NCBI RefSeq assembly: GCF_008935055.1
Contig: NZ_CP043028.1
Location: forward strand, 2,820,501 to 2,884,500
Reading direction: 5' to 3'
DNA from: Pseudobutyrivibrio xylanivorans
GTDB lineage: Bacteria; Bacillota; Clostridia; Lachnospirales; Lachnospiraceae
DNA length: 64,000 nt
Part shown: one piece after another, positions 18,734-27,621 of the stretch
How positions within the stretch are numbered: the first letter of the stretch is position 1
Layout: every line of letters begins with the position of its first letter
Made by a program: the position numbers and the translations under genes
The notes under the pieces: generated by a model
Told to the model about the DNA's origin: nothing
Database searches by the model: none
The model's input: the letters and a program-made list of their open reading frames with translations, nothing else

Positions 18734-19339
18734 TTATAATCTAGCAAAGTTTGCAAGTATCTTAAGTCCTACAGTAGAACTCTTCTCCGGATGGAACTGG
18801 CATGCAAAAATATTGTCTTTTTCAACCGAAGCGTGTATGTGACAACCATATTCTGTGGAAGCTGTGACAATAGCAGGATCAGAGGCCTTCAAATAATAGG
18901 AATGCACAAAATACACAAATGAGCCCTGGTCAATCCCATCAAAAAGACGTCCCTTATTAGGATAATCAAGAGAATTCCAGCCTATATGTGGCACCTTGAT
19001 TCCAGGGGCATCAGGAATTCGAACCACCTCACCATCTAAAAGGTGTAATCCCTCTACGCCAACAGATTCCTCACTGGAATCAAACAATAGTTGCAGTCCC
19101 AGGCAAATTCCAAGGAACGGTCTGCCGCTTTGAACATAATCCTTTATAGCCTTATCAAGCTCATATTTTTTTAAATGCTCCATCGCAGCAGCAAAAGAGC
19201 CGACCCCTGGTAAAACCACGTGGTCGGCCTTTTCAATCACACCAAAATCCCTGGTAAGGACAGTTTCCTCACCAAGGATTTTGAAAGCTTTTTCTACACT
19301 TTTAATATTTCCTGCATCGTAATCAAGTATCGCTATCAT
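18734..19339 (-). CDS. hisH: Imidazole glycerol phosphate synthase, glutamine amidotransferase subunit
   Basis: This 201-residue class I glutaminase feeds ammonia to HisF. The nucleophile Cys is in [12 protein letters not shown], and the catalytic His and Glu are in CQFHPEKSS. The oxyanion region PGVGSF and FVYFVHSYY are also typical. Its ATG overlaps the stop of the preceding acidic membrane protein (ATGA), so translation is coupled to an unrelated-looking gene. Confidence 0.95.
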   Translation of the reverse strand: MIAILDYDAGNIKSVEKAFKILGEETVLTRDFGVIEKADHVVLPGVGSFAAAMEHLKKYELDKAIKDYVQSGRPFLGICLGLQLLFDSSEESVGVEGLHLLDGEVVRIPDAPGIKVPHIGWNSLDYPNKGRLFDGIDQGSFVYFVHSYYLKASDPAIVTASTEYGCHIHASVEKDNIFACQFHPEKSSTVGLKILANFARL

Positions 19340-21231
19340 AAGTCTGGTAACCCTAAGCCTCGCAGCACCTTTCTAAGTTCTATTGTATAGTAATGTCGGT
19401 TTGGCTGCTTATAGATTGCCATTGCCTGATCAACGGATAATCCAAAGGTTTCCTGGAGCTCGCTGATTATCTGATTACCGAAAGCATCATATTCATCAGC
19501 AATACCATACTCCAAAGCGTCATCCTTGTATTTCTCATAACGGCCAATGCCCTTAAGCAATGAATCAAGTGCGTAGTTATACATCTTTGCATTGATAAAG
19601 GTAACATACTCGTCCTGACATTGCTGTAAATCTGCTAGAGTTCTAGCCTGATTTCTAAGAAGTTCAAGCTTCTCATTATTTCTAAAATCATAGCCATTAA
19701 TCTTTTCATAGGCAGCAATATAATTGCCCTGATCAAAGTATATCTTGGCCTCCTCCATATGACGCTTCAAGCCCGTGAAAGTCATACCCACCATTACCAC
19801 ACCAATTATTGATATAGATAATACCAAAAATGTGGCAATAATGGAAATAGGAATTTTAGGAGAATTATCAGGTTCCTTCGGCTTTTTCTCTTTCTTAGGC
19901 TTAGGAGGCTTCTTTTCTTTCTTCGGCTTAGCCGCCTCAGCCTCCTTCTTTGCTGCTTCTTTTTCTTTCTTGGCAGCTTCTTTAGCTGCCTTTTTCTCTT
20001 CTTTTTCTCTCTTCTTCTTTTCCTTAGGGTCCTCTGGCATACCACCCTCAGGAATTATAGGATTACCCTCCTCATCGTATGTAATCTCAACTGTACCAGC
20101 AAGCTTTGCAGCTTCAGCCTCAGCGATTTCATCCTCATCAGGAGCACCAAAAATGATAAGTGCCAGTTTTTGTAAAAATGGATTAGGTTTCTTTTCACCC
20201 TTCTCCTTCTTTTTCTTTTCTTTCTTCTTTTTTTCTTTCTTGCCGCCCTTGCCACCTGCGTCCTCAGAAGCTGGAGCCGCCTCCGCAGATTCATCAATAT
20301 CGCCGGATTCTAAAGCACCTTCCTCATCGCCATTCAAAAGAGATTGGATATCGAGAAGGTCTTCATCCTCCCCTTCAAGGATATTATCCAAGTCCAAATC
20401 TCCCTCGCCAGACAAATCAGGTTCTTCGCCATCACCAAATTCCACCTCGTCAAGGGCATCCATGTCATCAGGCATAAATTCCTTCATGGATTCATCTAAA
20501 GGTTCCTCCTCGGACTCCTCCTCAACTATGTCATCAAGTGAAAATCCTAAATCGTCATCTCCCTCTGATGAATCACCAGTATCTTCCTCCGAATCCTCAT
20601 CCGCTTCCTCTACAAATTGGGATAAATCAATATCATCGTCATCTTCTTCAGGTATTTCTAAATCAGAATCGTCATCATCATTATCAGCAGAGCTTTCAGA
20701 ATCTGAATCACTTTCAGAAATAGTATCTGCATCAAAAGAAGGCTCTTCCATTGATGCATCCTCAGGCTCAGCTTCAGCAACCTCTGGCGCCTGTGCCTCT
20801 GGCTCCTCATCAAGCTGCTTTGTTGCATCAGAAACAGCCTCATCTATATCATTAATTAATTTATCTACAACATCCTCTGAATCTAAAGTTGCACCTGTAG
20901 TCTCAAAAAGATGTTCCTCATCATCAATTTCCTGCTCGAAAGCAGACAAAAATGTATCTATCTCATCTGTCTCTAATTCTTCCTCAAATTTGCGCAAAAA
21001 ATCCTCCTCAGAAAGAACCTTCCTGAGGTAAGGATGTGAAGTCTTAGCCCTTGTCTGCTGAACATCAATTCCGTTGGCAGTTAAGAAGTCCTCGTCTGGA
21101 CTTACTGCGCGCCTACTTTCTACAAACTCCTGTTGTTTCTTCTCAGCATTTTCACGAACATTTTCAGCATCAGTCTTGACCTTGTTTATTGAATTAAGTA
21201 GCCCGTCTAAGTAGTCCTCCGACTGAGACAT
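19336..21231 (-). CDS. Unrecognised single-pass membrane protein with acidic and Lys-rich regions
   Basis: The protein has 631 residues. About residues 80-320 are extremely acidic low-complexity sequence with many Asp, Glu and Ser. Two Lys-rich blocks follow, near 330-350 and 400-458 (KKEKKKKEKKKKEKGEKK). One membrane segment lies near 460-484 (IPISIIATFLVLSISIIGVV). The C-terminal 145 residues are helical and possibly TPR-like (YFDQGNYIAAYEKI). The topology suggests a large charged cytoplasmic part and a small exterior domain. No family was recognised. The last bases overlap hisH by 4. Its Ser-rich opposite-strand frame is an artefact of the acidic codons. Confidence 0.75.
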   Translation of the reverse strand: MSQSEDYLDGLLNSINKVKTDAENVRENAEKKQQEFVESRRAVSPDEDFLTANGIDVQQTRAKTSHPYLRKVLSEEDFLRKFEEELETDEIDTFLSAFEQEIDDEEHLFETTGATLDSEDVVDKLINDIDEAVSDATKQLDEEPEAQAPEVAEAEPEDASMEEPSFDADTISESDSDSESSADNDDDDSDLEIPEEDDDDIDLSQFVEEADEDSEEDTGDSSEGDDDLGFSLDDIVEEESEEEPLDESMKEFMPDDMDALDEVEFGDGEEPDLSGEGDLDLDNILEGEDEDLLDIQSLLNGDEEGALESGDIDESAEAAPASEDAGGKGGKKEKKKKEKKKKEKGEKKPNPFLQKLALIIFGAPDEDEIAEAEAAKLAGTVEITYDEEGNPIIPEGGMPEDPKEKKKREKEEKKAAKEAAKKEKEAAKKEAEAAKPKKEKKPPKPKKEKKPKEPDNSPKIPISIIATFLVLSISIIGVVMVGMTFTGLKRHMEEAKIYFDQGNYIAAYEKINGYDFRNNEKLELLRNQARTLADLQQCQDEYVTFINAKMYNYALDSLLKGIGRYEKYKDDALEYGIADEYDAFGNQIISELQETFGLSVDQAMAIYKQPNRHYYTIELRKVLRGLGLPDL

Positions 21232-21255
21232 GTTGTATCCCCCTTTAGTTTATAT

Positions 21256-21366
21256 CAACTTGATACACTCTCTAGTCTACCAACTTGTTACACTCTCTAG
21301 TCTACCAACTTGTTACACTCTCTAGTCTACCAACTTGTTACACTCTCTAGTCTACTAACTTGTTAC
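21256..21366 (-). repeat. 25-bp tandem repeat, four copies plus a partial
   Basis: Units at 21256-21280, 21281-21305, 21306-21330 and 21331-21355 share CAACTTGTTACACTCTCTAG plus TCTAC, with one substitution in the first. A partial fifth unit runs into the hairpin at 21356. Read on the minus strand each unit contains TTGGTAG, ACT-AGAG-AGT and GTAACAAG, that is, the same AG/GTA signature with a 3-bp inner stem. It lies directly upstream of the acidic membrane protein gene. Confidence 0.9.
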
Positions 21367-21439
21367 GATAACAAATTTTATTTTGCTCCGTCGCGAGATT
21401 GGCTCCTTGAGCAAAATAACCTTTGTTATCTACAAGTTA
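21356..21439 (-). repeat. Structured dispersed repeat (GTAG...GTAAC family), long form
   Basis: Three nested stems can be drawn: TAACTTGT/ACAAGTTA (outer), GATAACAAA/TTTGTTATC and ATTTTGCTC/GAGCAAAAT. In the transcribed direction the internal loop is AG opposite GTA, as in the other copies. It lies between the cheV terminator and the 25-bp tandem array. Confidence 0.85.
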
Positions 21440-21443
21440 TTCT

Positions 21444-21470
21444 AAAAAAGGGGTATGCTTGGCATACCCC
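21444..21470 (-). terminator. Intrinsic terminator of cheV
   Basis: A perfect 9-bp stem, GGGGTATGC/GCATACCCC, has a 3-base loop and is followed on the minus strand by TTTTTTAGAA. It lies 13 bases past the cheV stop codon. Confidence 0.92.
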
Positions 21471-21482
21471 TACGTTTTTAAT

Positions 21483-22409
21483 TTACGAATTTGCTTTGCG
21501 AGCAGCTTCATACTTGGCAACAAGATCATCTACTACCGCGATAAGTTTACCAATCTCTGGCTTGGTGAGCTGTGCATCGGCTCCTAAGCTCTCGCCCTTC
21601 CTTCGAATCTCATCATTGATAAGTGATGAGAAGATGATGAGCGGAATGTTCTTCATAGTCTCATTTTCCTTAACAAGCTTGCAAAGTCTGTGACCATCCA
21701 TAAGAGGCATCTCAATATCAGTGATAATAAGATGAACATCATTAAGAACGGTTCCATTCTTGTGAAGTTCAACAAGCTTATCCCAACCTTCCTGACCATT
21801 CATGTTGATTAGAAGGTTTGTGTAACCAGCCTTCTTCAAGCATTCAACAATAAGCTTTGAAAGAAGTGGTGAATCCTCGCAAAGTAAGATAGGTGACTTA
21901 CTTCTGTCGCGAGTCTCATAATCATCCATTTCAGAAACCTTAAGACCAGTCTCTGGATTGATATCTGTAACAATCTTCTCGAAGTCAAGAATTACAACAA
22001 GACGATCATCAAGTTTAATAACACCAGTAGAAACACCTGATTCATCAGAACTGATTGTTGCATCTGGTTTGATAATATCTTCCCAGGATACACGATGAAT
22101 TCCGAGAACTTCATCTACATGGAATGCAGTATTCAAACTGTTGAAATTTGTGATAATAAATAAGCCATCATTTGGAGCTTCATCAGTAATATTCAAGCAT
22201 TTGCGAAGAGAAATAACAGAAATCATAATATCTCTTGGCATGAAAATTCCTTCAATACAAGGATGAGCATTAGGAAGCGGTGTAACCTGCTGATACAACA
22301 AAATCTCCCTAATCTTGGCCACATTAATTCCATAAAAATTTTGGCCAACCTTGAATTCCAGGACTTCCAGTTCGTTAGTACCCGATTCCAATAAAATATT
22401 AGTATCCAT
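21483..22409 (-). CDS. cheV: Chemotaxis coupling protein CheV
   Basis: The protein has 308 residues. A CheW-like domain occupies about 10-160 (LEVLEFKVGQNFYGINVAKI). A response-regulator receiver domain occupies about 172-300, with the phosphoacceptor Asp in LIITDIEMPLMDG and Lys in LTKPEIGKL. CheV couples chemoreceptors to CheA and tunes adaptation through phosphorylation. GAGGAGA precedes the start. It ends with a strong terminator and implies a chemotactic, probably motile, cell. Confidence 0.93.
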   Translation of the reverse strand: MDTNILLESGTNELEVLEFKVGQNFYGINVAKIREILLYQQVTPLPNAHPCIEGIFMPRDIMISVISLRKCLNITDEAPNDGLFIITNFNSLNTAFHVDEVLGIHRVSWEDIIKPDATISSDESGVSTGVIKLDDRLVVILDFEKIVTDINPETGLKVSEMDDYETRDRSKSPILLCEDSPLLSKLIVECLKKAGYTNLLINMNGQEGWDKLVELHKNGTVLNDVHLIITDIEMPLMDGHRLCKLVKENETMKNIPLIIFSSLINDEIRRKGESLGADAQLTKPEIGKLIAVVDDLVAKYEAARKANS

Positions 22410-22442
22410 GCAAATCTCCTCTCATTTAAATCAAAAAATGAT

Positions 22443-23237
22443 TTATATGGTTGTACCTCTAGTAGTACCATCACTTGTAACAAACAGTTCTAGAGATGAA
22501 ATATTATCAACCGTAGAATTACTGAATAAAAATACCAGGACAAAGGATTTTGTCTCACCCGCTGCCAACTTTCCCTTGTAACTTGATAAATCATTTGTAA
22601 GTGGGGTGAACTGTGAGTTTGACTTCTCACCACCATTTAATGAAAGTGCATATTCTCTCTTTGAATACTTTGAAAAATCCACCGTGGCATCTGATTCGTT
22701 GGTGGCTTCAATATTAAGTACCACGTATTTCTTGCCACTAATTTTATTTAATACGAAGCTTGAATTTGGCTTGTATTCTGTATTTACCGTTAAGTCGGAG
22801 CATGTAAAGGAAACCCCTTCAATATCAATAGCATTTGTAAAGGAATATCCTGCCTCCTGAGAAGAATCAGCAGTCTCACTCTCTGCATCCTGACCCTCTT
22901 CATCGGAGCTGCCATCCTCAGGTGGTGATATAATCTCACCTGTTTCAGGATCAATTTGAGGTTCTTCTGAGCCCTCTTCCTCCGTTAACTCTCCCGTCGC
23001 TTCATCCTCTTCTAAATCATCAGGCTTATATTCATCCTCGAGCTCGCCTTTTTTCACTCTGGCATTTGCAATTCCAATAATCTGATTCTTGTTGAATTTT
23101 GCAACTGCCTTTGCTGCGTAAAGAGAAATGATAGCTTCTTCTTCACTGGTTAGCTCCTGCATGGGTTCGCCACAACCAGTAGCTAATAGAGAAAAACACA
23201 ACACAGAAGTTAATAATAAAATTCTGTTAGTTTTCAT
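22443..23237 (-). CDS. Predicted lipoprotein of unknown function
   Basis: The protein has 264 residues. The N terminus is a lipoprotein signal peptide with the lipobox LLATGCGE. An acidic Glu/Pro-rich linker spans about 70-125. A C-terminal beta-sandwich-like domain follows, with SFTCSDLTVNTEYKPNSSF, VLNIEATNESDATVDF and AAGETKSFVLVFLF, similar in style to DUF4352/DUF5067 extracellular domains. It would be anchored outside the membrane. It lies between a two-component system and cheV on the same strand. The function is unknown. Confidence 0.75.
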   Translation of the reverse strand: MKTNRILLLTSVLCFSLLATGCGEPMQELTSEEEAIISLYAAKAVAKFNKNQIIGIANARVKKGELEDEYKPDDLEEDEATGELTEEEGSEEPQIDPETGEIISPPEDGSSDEEGQDAESETADSSQEAGYSFTNAIDIEGVSFTCSDLTVNTEYKPNSSFVLNKISGKKYVVLNIEATNESDATVDFSKYSKREYALSLNGGEKSNSQFTPLTNDLSSYKGKLAAGETKSFVLVFLFSNSTVDNISSLELFVTSDGTTRGTTI

Positions 23238-23320
23238 GCCTTCTCCTGAAAATTATACCAATCATTAATGGTATATTAGCATTAAAATGTGTCCCATTCA
23301 ATGTGAAAAATCAGAAAATT

Positions 23321-24832
23321 CTATGAATTTTCTTTGATTTTTGTGTCTTTTGCCAAGGATAATTCGAACCAAAATTCAACACCATTAGAAAGATTCTCAA
23401 CACCGTATTTTTCGTGTAATAATTCCATTATAGCTTTAACTACAGAAAGACCGATTCCGCTACCACCATACTCACGGCTTCGCGCTTTATCAGCCTTGTA
23501 AAATTTCTCCCAAATACGCTTAATATCCTTCTTGGCAATGTTGTTTCCAGAGTTGAAAACGCTAATTCGTACCTTGCCCTTCCTCATAAAATCATATCTA
23601 ACCGTGATAATGTTTTCGTTGAGGACATAGTGAATCGCATTGCTGACAAAGTTTGTTACGATCTGTTCAACAAGGAACTCATCTGCATGAACATAGCATG
23701 CTTCCTTATTGATAAAGCTATATGTAACGTTGTTGGCTTCAAGATTGATTCTATTACTTTCAATGACACTATCAATCATTTCTGTTAAATCAAAATCGAC
23801 AGCATCAATATTCATCTGACCAGCCTCCAGCTGATTAAGGACAAGCATCTCACGAACGAGACGATTCATCTTGTTGGCCTCATCAATTATGATATCAAGA
23901 TAAATCTGCCTGCTGACCTCATCATCCATAATGCCTTCCTGAAGTCCCTCGGCATATCCCTGAATCAGTGCGATTGGAGTCTTAAGCTCGTGAGAAACAT
24001 TGGAAACAAATTCCTTACGCATGTTCTCCGTCTCCTCTTTTAACTCCAGGTCATGCTTCAAGTTTTCATTGGCAAGCTGAAGCTGCTCGATAGCGCGCTT
24101 CAATGTAGTGGACATTTCATTTACATGTTCACCTAAATCATCCATCTCGTTATAGATTGCCTGAGGATGATAGGTAGCATCAAAATCAAAATTTGAAATA
24201 CGCTTTGTAATATTGATAAGAGAAAACAATGGCTTTGTAAATTTGGCAATAAAATATCTACCAATCAAAACTGCCACAACAGAATCTAAAACAACCATCC
24301 AAAAAAGAAACTTATTTGTGATGCCTGCTACATTTTCCATGGAGGATGTATTCGCCTTCATGAAAATAAGATTATTGTCAGGCATAACTCCAAACAAAAT
24401 CAAAAAAGAATCATCAATGGACGGTATCTGCTGCCTAATAATTCTATAATTATCATTAGACTCAAGTACCTGATTATTTTCATCATCTGAAAGCAACGTA
24501 TAATTCAACTGTTCTGAAAGTATAGTTGGATCTACATTAGAGGCGATTAAAGATTCCCCATCAGGAGCAGTAACGATGACAGATACAGAATGCCTATCAA
24601 ATAAAGCTATATTTTCCAGCTCATATTCCTTACCATAAAGCTGACCATTTTCACATTTAGAGGACACAAGCTTGTACAGCTCTCTCATGTCCTTTCTTTT
24701 CTCAAAAATATAATAATCGCCTAAAAAGCAGGAAGTTAGGAAACTCACTACTATTAGCGATGCTAATACTACAGCCCCTAACAATCCTACAATCTGGCGA
24801 TTAATTTTATTAGACCTTTGCGTCGACTTCAA
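23321..24832 (-). CDS. Membrane sensor histidine kinase
   Basis: The protein has 503 residues. A membrane segment lies near 14-36, an extracellular sensor domain of about 125 residues follows, and a second membrane segment lies near 170-192. Then come a HAMP linker, a dimerisation domain with the phospho-His in FVSNVSHELKTPIALIQGY, and an ATPase domain with YGGSGIGLSVVKAI. The best start is TTG at 24832, inside the end of the regulator gene, with GGGG 7 bases upstream. Later ATG starts would remove the first membrane segment. It pairs with the adjacent regulator. The signal is unknown. Confidence 0.9.
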   Translation of the reverse strand: MKSTQRSNKINRQIVGLLGAVVLASLIVVSFLTSCFLGDYYIFEKRKDMRELYKLVSSKCENGQLYGKEYELENIALFDRHSVSVIVTAPDGESLIASNVDPTILSEQLNYTLLSDDENNQVLESNDNYRIIRQQIPSIDDSFLILFGVMPDNNLIFMKANTSSMENVAGITNKFLFWMVVLDSVVAVLIGRYFIAKFTKPLFSLINITKRISNFDFDATYHPQAIYNEMDDLGEHVNEMSTTLKRAIEQLQLANENLKHDLELKEETENMRKEFVSNVSHELKTPIALIQGYAEGLQEGIMDDEVSRQIYLDIIIDEANKMNRLVREMLVLNQLEAGQMNIDAVDFDLTEMIDSVIESNRINLEANNVTYSFINKEACYVHADEFLVEQIVTNFVSNAIHYVLNENIITVRYDFMRKGKVRISVFNSGNNIAKKDIKRIWEKFYKADKARSREYGGSGIGLSVVKAIMELLHEKYGVENLSNGVEFWFELSLAKDTKIKENS

Positions 24833-25499
24833 ATTTATACCCCATGCCCCAAATAGTCTTGATGTAATTTCCCTTATCGTCTAACTTACTGCGAAGCTTT
24901 TTAACATGAGTATCGATGATTCTTGCATCTCCAAAATAATCATAATCCCAAACATGATTGAGAATCTTCTCTCTTGAAAGAGCAATACCCTCATTGTTAA
25001 TGAAGTAATATAAAAGTTCAAATTCTTTAACGGAAAGCTCAACTGGATTTCCGTCGTTGGTTGCCACATGAGCATCAACATCAAGCTGAATGCCACCTGC
25101 TTCAACAACCTTCTTGCCAAGTGAGTCATCTGTGCTTCTACGAAGAACTGCATTAACTCTAGCCATTAAAATCTTTGGAGAAAATGGCTTGTTAATATAC
25201 TCGTCTGCACCTAACTCAAAGCCATTAAGGACATCATTTTCCTCTCCCTTAGCTGTAAGCATCAAAACTGGTATTGATGAAGTCTCTCTAACTTCCTTCA
25301 AGACTGCGAAACCATCAACTTTAGGCATCATAACGTCCAATATGATAAGTGAAATCTCACTATCCATGTAGAACATATCTAAAGCCTGCTCACCATTTTC
25401 AGCTTCTACAACTTCGTAATCTTCCCTTACCAAATAGTCTCTGATAAGCTTTCTCATTCGGCTTTCGTCATCAGCCACAAGAATCTTGTTTTTCGACAT
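24810..25499 (-). CDS. OmpR/PhoB-family response regulator
   Basis: The protein has 229 residues. The receiver domain has the phosphoacceptor Asp in LIILDVMMPKVDG and Lys in YINKPFSP. The C-terminal winged helix has VELSVKEFELLYYFINNEG and the recognition region DARIIDTHVKKLRSKL. It overlaps the kinase gene by 23 bases, indicating a translationally coupled two-component pair. Target genes are not known; the neighbouring lipoprotein is a candidate only by position. Confidence 0.95.
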   Translation of the reverse strand: MSKNKILVADDESRMRKLIRDYLVREDYEVVEAENGEQALDMFYMDSEISLIILDVMMPKVDGFAVLKEVRETSSIPVLMLTAKGEENDVLNGFELGADEYINKPFSPKILMARVNAVLRRSTDDSLGKKVVEAGGIQLDVDAHVATNDGNPVELSVKEFELLYYFINNEGIALSREKILNHVWDYDYFGDARIIDTHVKKLRSKLDDKGNYIKTIWGMGYKFEVDAKV

Positions 25500-25527
25500 A
25501 ACACCAACCCCATCCTTGAAATAGTTT

Positions 25528-26235
25528 TTAGTTACCTTCTATATCACTGACATTTGCTTCCCGTTCATTCAGCCGGGCCTCTCTCTCATCAAGAGCCTTC
25601 TCTCGGTCATCAAGCTGTTGTTTCCAAGATGCATATTCGTCAGTAATAGCCTCTTTGTAATTCAGTATTGTCGGGCTATTAATAGTAGAACTAATATAGA
25701 ACATACCGATTACACAAAGGAGTAAAGCGATGACACAAACTGTCAAAAGCCTATTTATTAAGCGAAGCCTTTTCACAATACCTATATCAGATTCGCTGAT
25801 AGGCTTCTTTTCCCTTCTCTCTTTGACCTTTTTTTCTTTAACCTTTTTCTCCTTAGCAGGAGCCTCGGTCTCTGTCGTGGCTTTAGGCTCTGACTTTGGA
25901 GGGAGCACTGGGTCAGAAGCAGGTCTCTCTTTCGGCTTAGTTTGTGTCGTGGGTTCAGATACGGATTCTTCTATAATATAAACAGGAGGAATATCATCTT
26001 CTGTGAAATCACCAGTTGCAAGAAGGTTCTGTCTCAGTTGATTCAGAAAACCCATTCCAACTTCAGTGGAGAACAGTCTCTGCTTCAAAAGCTTCTTGTA
26101 AACCTTAAGAACACCTTCCTCGTCGGCGTCCTTCATTTGCCCAAGAACGTACTCAACAGTCTTTAACTCCTTGGCTGCTTTCTTTGCACTATTCTCATCG
26201 TTAAAGATATATCCACCAATATTATACTTAGCCAT
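25528..26235 (-). CDS. Unrecognised membrane protein with a C-terminal coiled coil
   Basis: The protein has 235 residues. The first 90 residues are helical and soluble (GGYIFNDENSAKKAAKEL). A Pro/Lys/Glu-rich linker follows, with several KEKKVKE motifs at about 100-145. One membrane segment lies near 163-184 (LLTVCVIALLLCVIGMFYI). The last 40 residues form a clear coiled coil (LDDREKALDEREARLNER). No known domain was recognised. It lies 28 bases upstream of the response regulator and probably shares its operon. Confidence 0.65.
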   Translation of the reverse strand: MAKYNIGGYIFNDENSAKKAAKELKTVEYVLGQMKDADEEGVLKVYKKLLKQRLFSTEVGMGFLNQLRQNLLATGDFTEDDIPPVYIIEESVSEPTTQTKPKERPASDPVLPPKSEPKATTETEAPAKEKKVKEKKVKERREKKPISESDIGIVKRLRLINRLLTVCVIALLLCVIGMFYISSTINSPTILNYKEAITDEYASWKQQLDDREKALDEREARLNEREANVSDIEGN

Positions 26236-26302
26236 ATCTTTCCTTCACTATATGTATATAGTCATTTTAGCAATTTATAATTAAAAAATCTATCTTTTAT
26301 CC

Positions 26303-27535
26303 TTATTTTTGTATATTTATTCTGAAAAGTCCATAAATTCCAATTACGACTCCAATAGCAGTAACTATTGTAGCGAACCAAAGTGTTGCCGTAACGCCCA
26401 GCAAATTAATGATTAAGCCACCTAAAATACTTGCCACAAGACTGCTGAAGGTCATTGCAATTGTAACGAAGGCCTGCCCCTTAACAGCGTCTGATTTTGG
26501 CATAATCTCATCAACGAAATGAACAGAGGCTGGAATAAATAAAGCAAACGCCAGTGATTGGAACAACATGCTAAAGTAAAGCATTCCAACTGAAGTTGCA
26601 ATTGCTGTGAAAAACAGTTTCAAAAAATAAAAAATTGCAGAAGTACCAAGAAGCAGTTTATTTCCAAATCTATCTCGAAGCCTATTATAAAAAATCATAG
26701 CTGGCAGCTCAACGATTGCCTGAACTGCTAATAAACCACCATTAGTTGCTTCGTTGCCTCCAACATTTACACCAATCTGATATAAGAAATTATTAACAAC
26801 TATGTGTCCAAAATAAAAGCACATCAAACCAATAAGAAATACGAAGAACATTTTATATTTATCAATGAATTCCTTAACAAATCGCATATCAAAGTTATCA
26901 TGGCTACTCTGTTCAAAAGGATCATATTCATTTTTCACTTTCATTCCAGTAGACTTAAGCTCTCTGAAAATCCAAATAATCATGTAAGTAAAACCAGCAG
27001 AAATAAAGAATCCGAAGAAATGCGCCGCCTTGACAGAAAAAGCTTTCATAAAAAAACCGGCCACAAGACTCATTACAAAGAAGAAAAATGAACCCGATGC
27101 TCTGGCAACTCCATAATTCATCTCAATCCCATATTTTTCAATGTGAAAATTCAAGGCATTCAAAAATGGCTGAATTGTAGTTGTAAGCATTGCAGCAATC
27201 AGGAATGTTAGTCCTGTCATAAAGCTATGGCCATTGGTGCATAAAGAAATCAATAAATCGATTGTAATAATAATGCCTAATGCACCTAAGATATCCATCA
27301 CATCGAAATTAGTCGCATTGTCAGTCGCAACAGAAACTACCTGTTGAATTATGGCTGCAAACAAATACGAAATAGCAAATAATAATCCGATTGCAAAAGT
27401 TGAATAACCTCTATTCGACAAATAAGCAGAACCCATACTCACCGCACAACAAACCATCATCCAGTACAACCCCTGGGTGATTATATATAGAGTATTGATT
27501 CTAAAATCCAGTGATTTTCTAAAACGTTCTGCCAT
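26303..27535 (-). CDS. MFS transporter (MFS_1_like, sugar or nucleoside symporter type)
   Basis: The protein has 410 residues from the ATG at 27535, which has AAGGAGAG upstream. About twelve hydrophobic segments are visible. The N-terminal part (YWMMVCCAVSMGSAYLSNRG) and the mid-protein NRLRDRFGNKLLLG loop fit the LacY/NupG-like branch of the major facilitator superfamily. The substrate cannot be read from sequence; oligosaccharides or nucleosides are typical of this branch. It is divergent from the EEP-family gene with 86 bases between them. Confidence 0.85.
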   Translation of the reverse strand: MAERFRKSLDFRINTLYIITQGLYWMMVCCAVSMGSAYLSNRGYSTFAIGLLFAISYLFAAIIQQVVSVATDNATNFDVMDILGALGIIITIDLLISLCTNGHSFMTGLTFLIAAMLTTTIQPFLNALNFHIEKYGIEMNYGVARASGSFFFFVMSLVAGFFMKAFSVKAAHFFGFFISAGFTYMIIWIFRELKSTGMKVKNEYDPFEQSSHDNFDMRFVKEFIDKYKMFFVFLIGLMCFYFGHIVVNNFLYQIGVNVGGNEATNGGLLAVQAIVELPAMIFYNRLRDRFGNKLLLGTSAIFYFLKLFFTAIATSVGMLYFSMLFQSLAFALFIPASVHFVDEIMPKSDAVKGQAFVTIAMTFSSLVASILGGLIINLLGVTATLWFATIVTAIGVVIGIYGLFRINIQK

Positions 27536-27571
27536 ATTATCTCTCCTTGCTAAAAATTTTATAGAAATATC

Positions 27572-27583
27572 ACACAATTGTGT
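27572..27583. promoter_or_regulatory. 12-bp palindrome between divergent genes (possible operator)
   Basis: ACACAATTGTGT is a perfect palindrome in the short region between the MFS gene and the EEP gene. No convincing promoter boxes were found on either side, so an operator role is only a possibility. Confidence 0.35.
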
Positions 27584-27621
27584 TATTATACCTTAATTAT
27601 ATCAATGAAAGGATTTTTACC

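Noticed and set aside
19775..21031. Long plus-strand open frame (418 codons) of Ser, Phe and Pro opposite the acidic membrane protein
   Set aside because: It mirrors GAA/GAT/TCA-rich codons of the real gene on the other strand, has no ribosome binding site and is pure low complexity.
21256..21366. Possible CRISPR array
   Set aside because: The 25-bp units are directly tandem with no unique spacers, and no cas genes are present.
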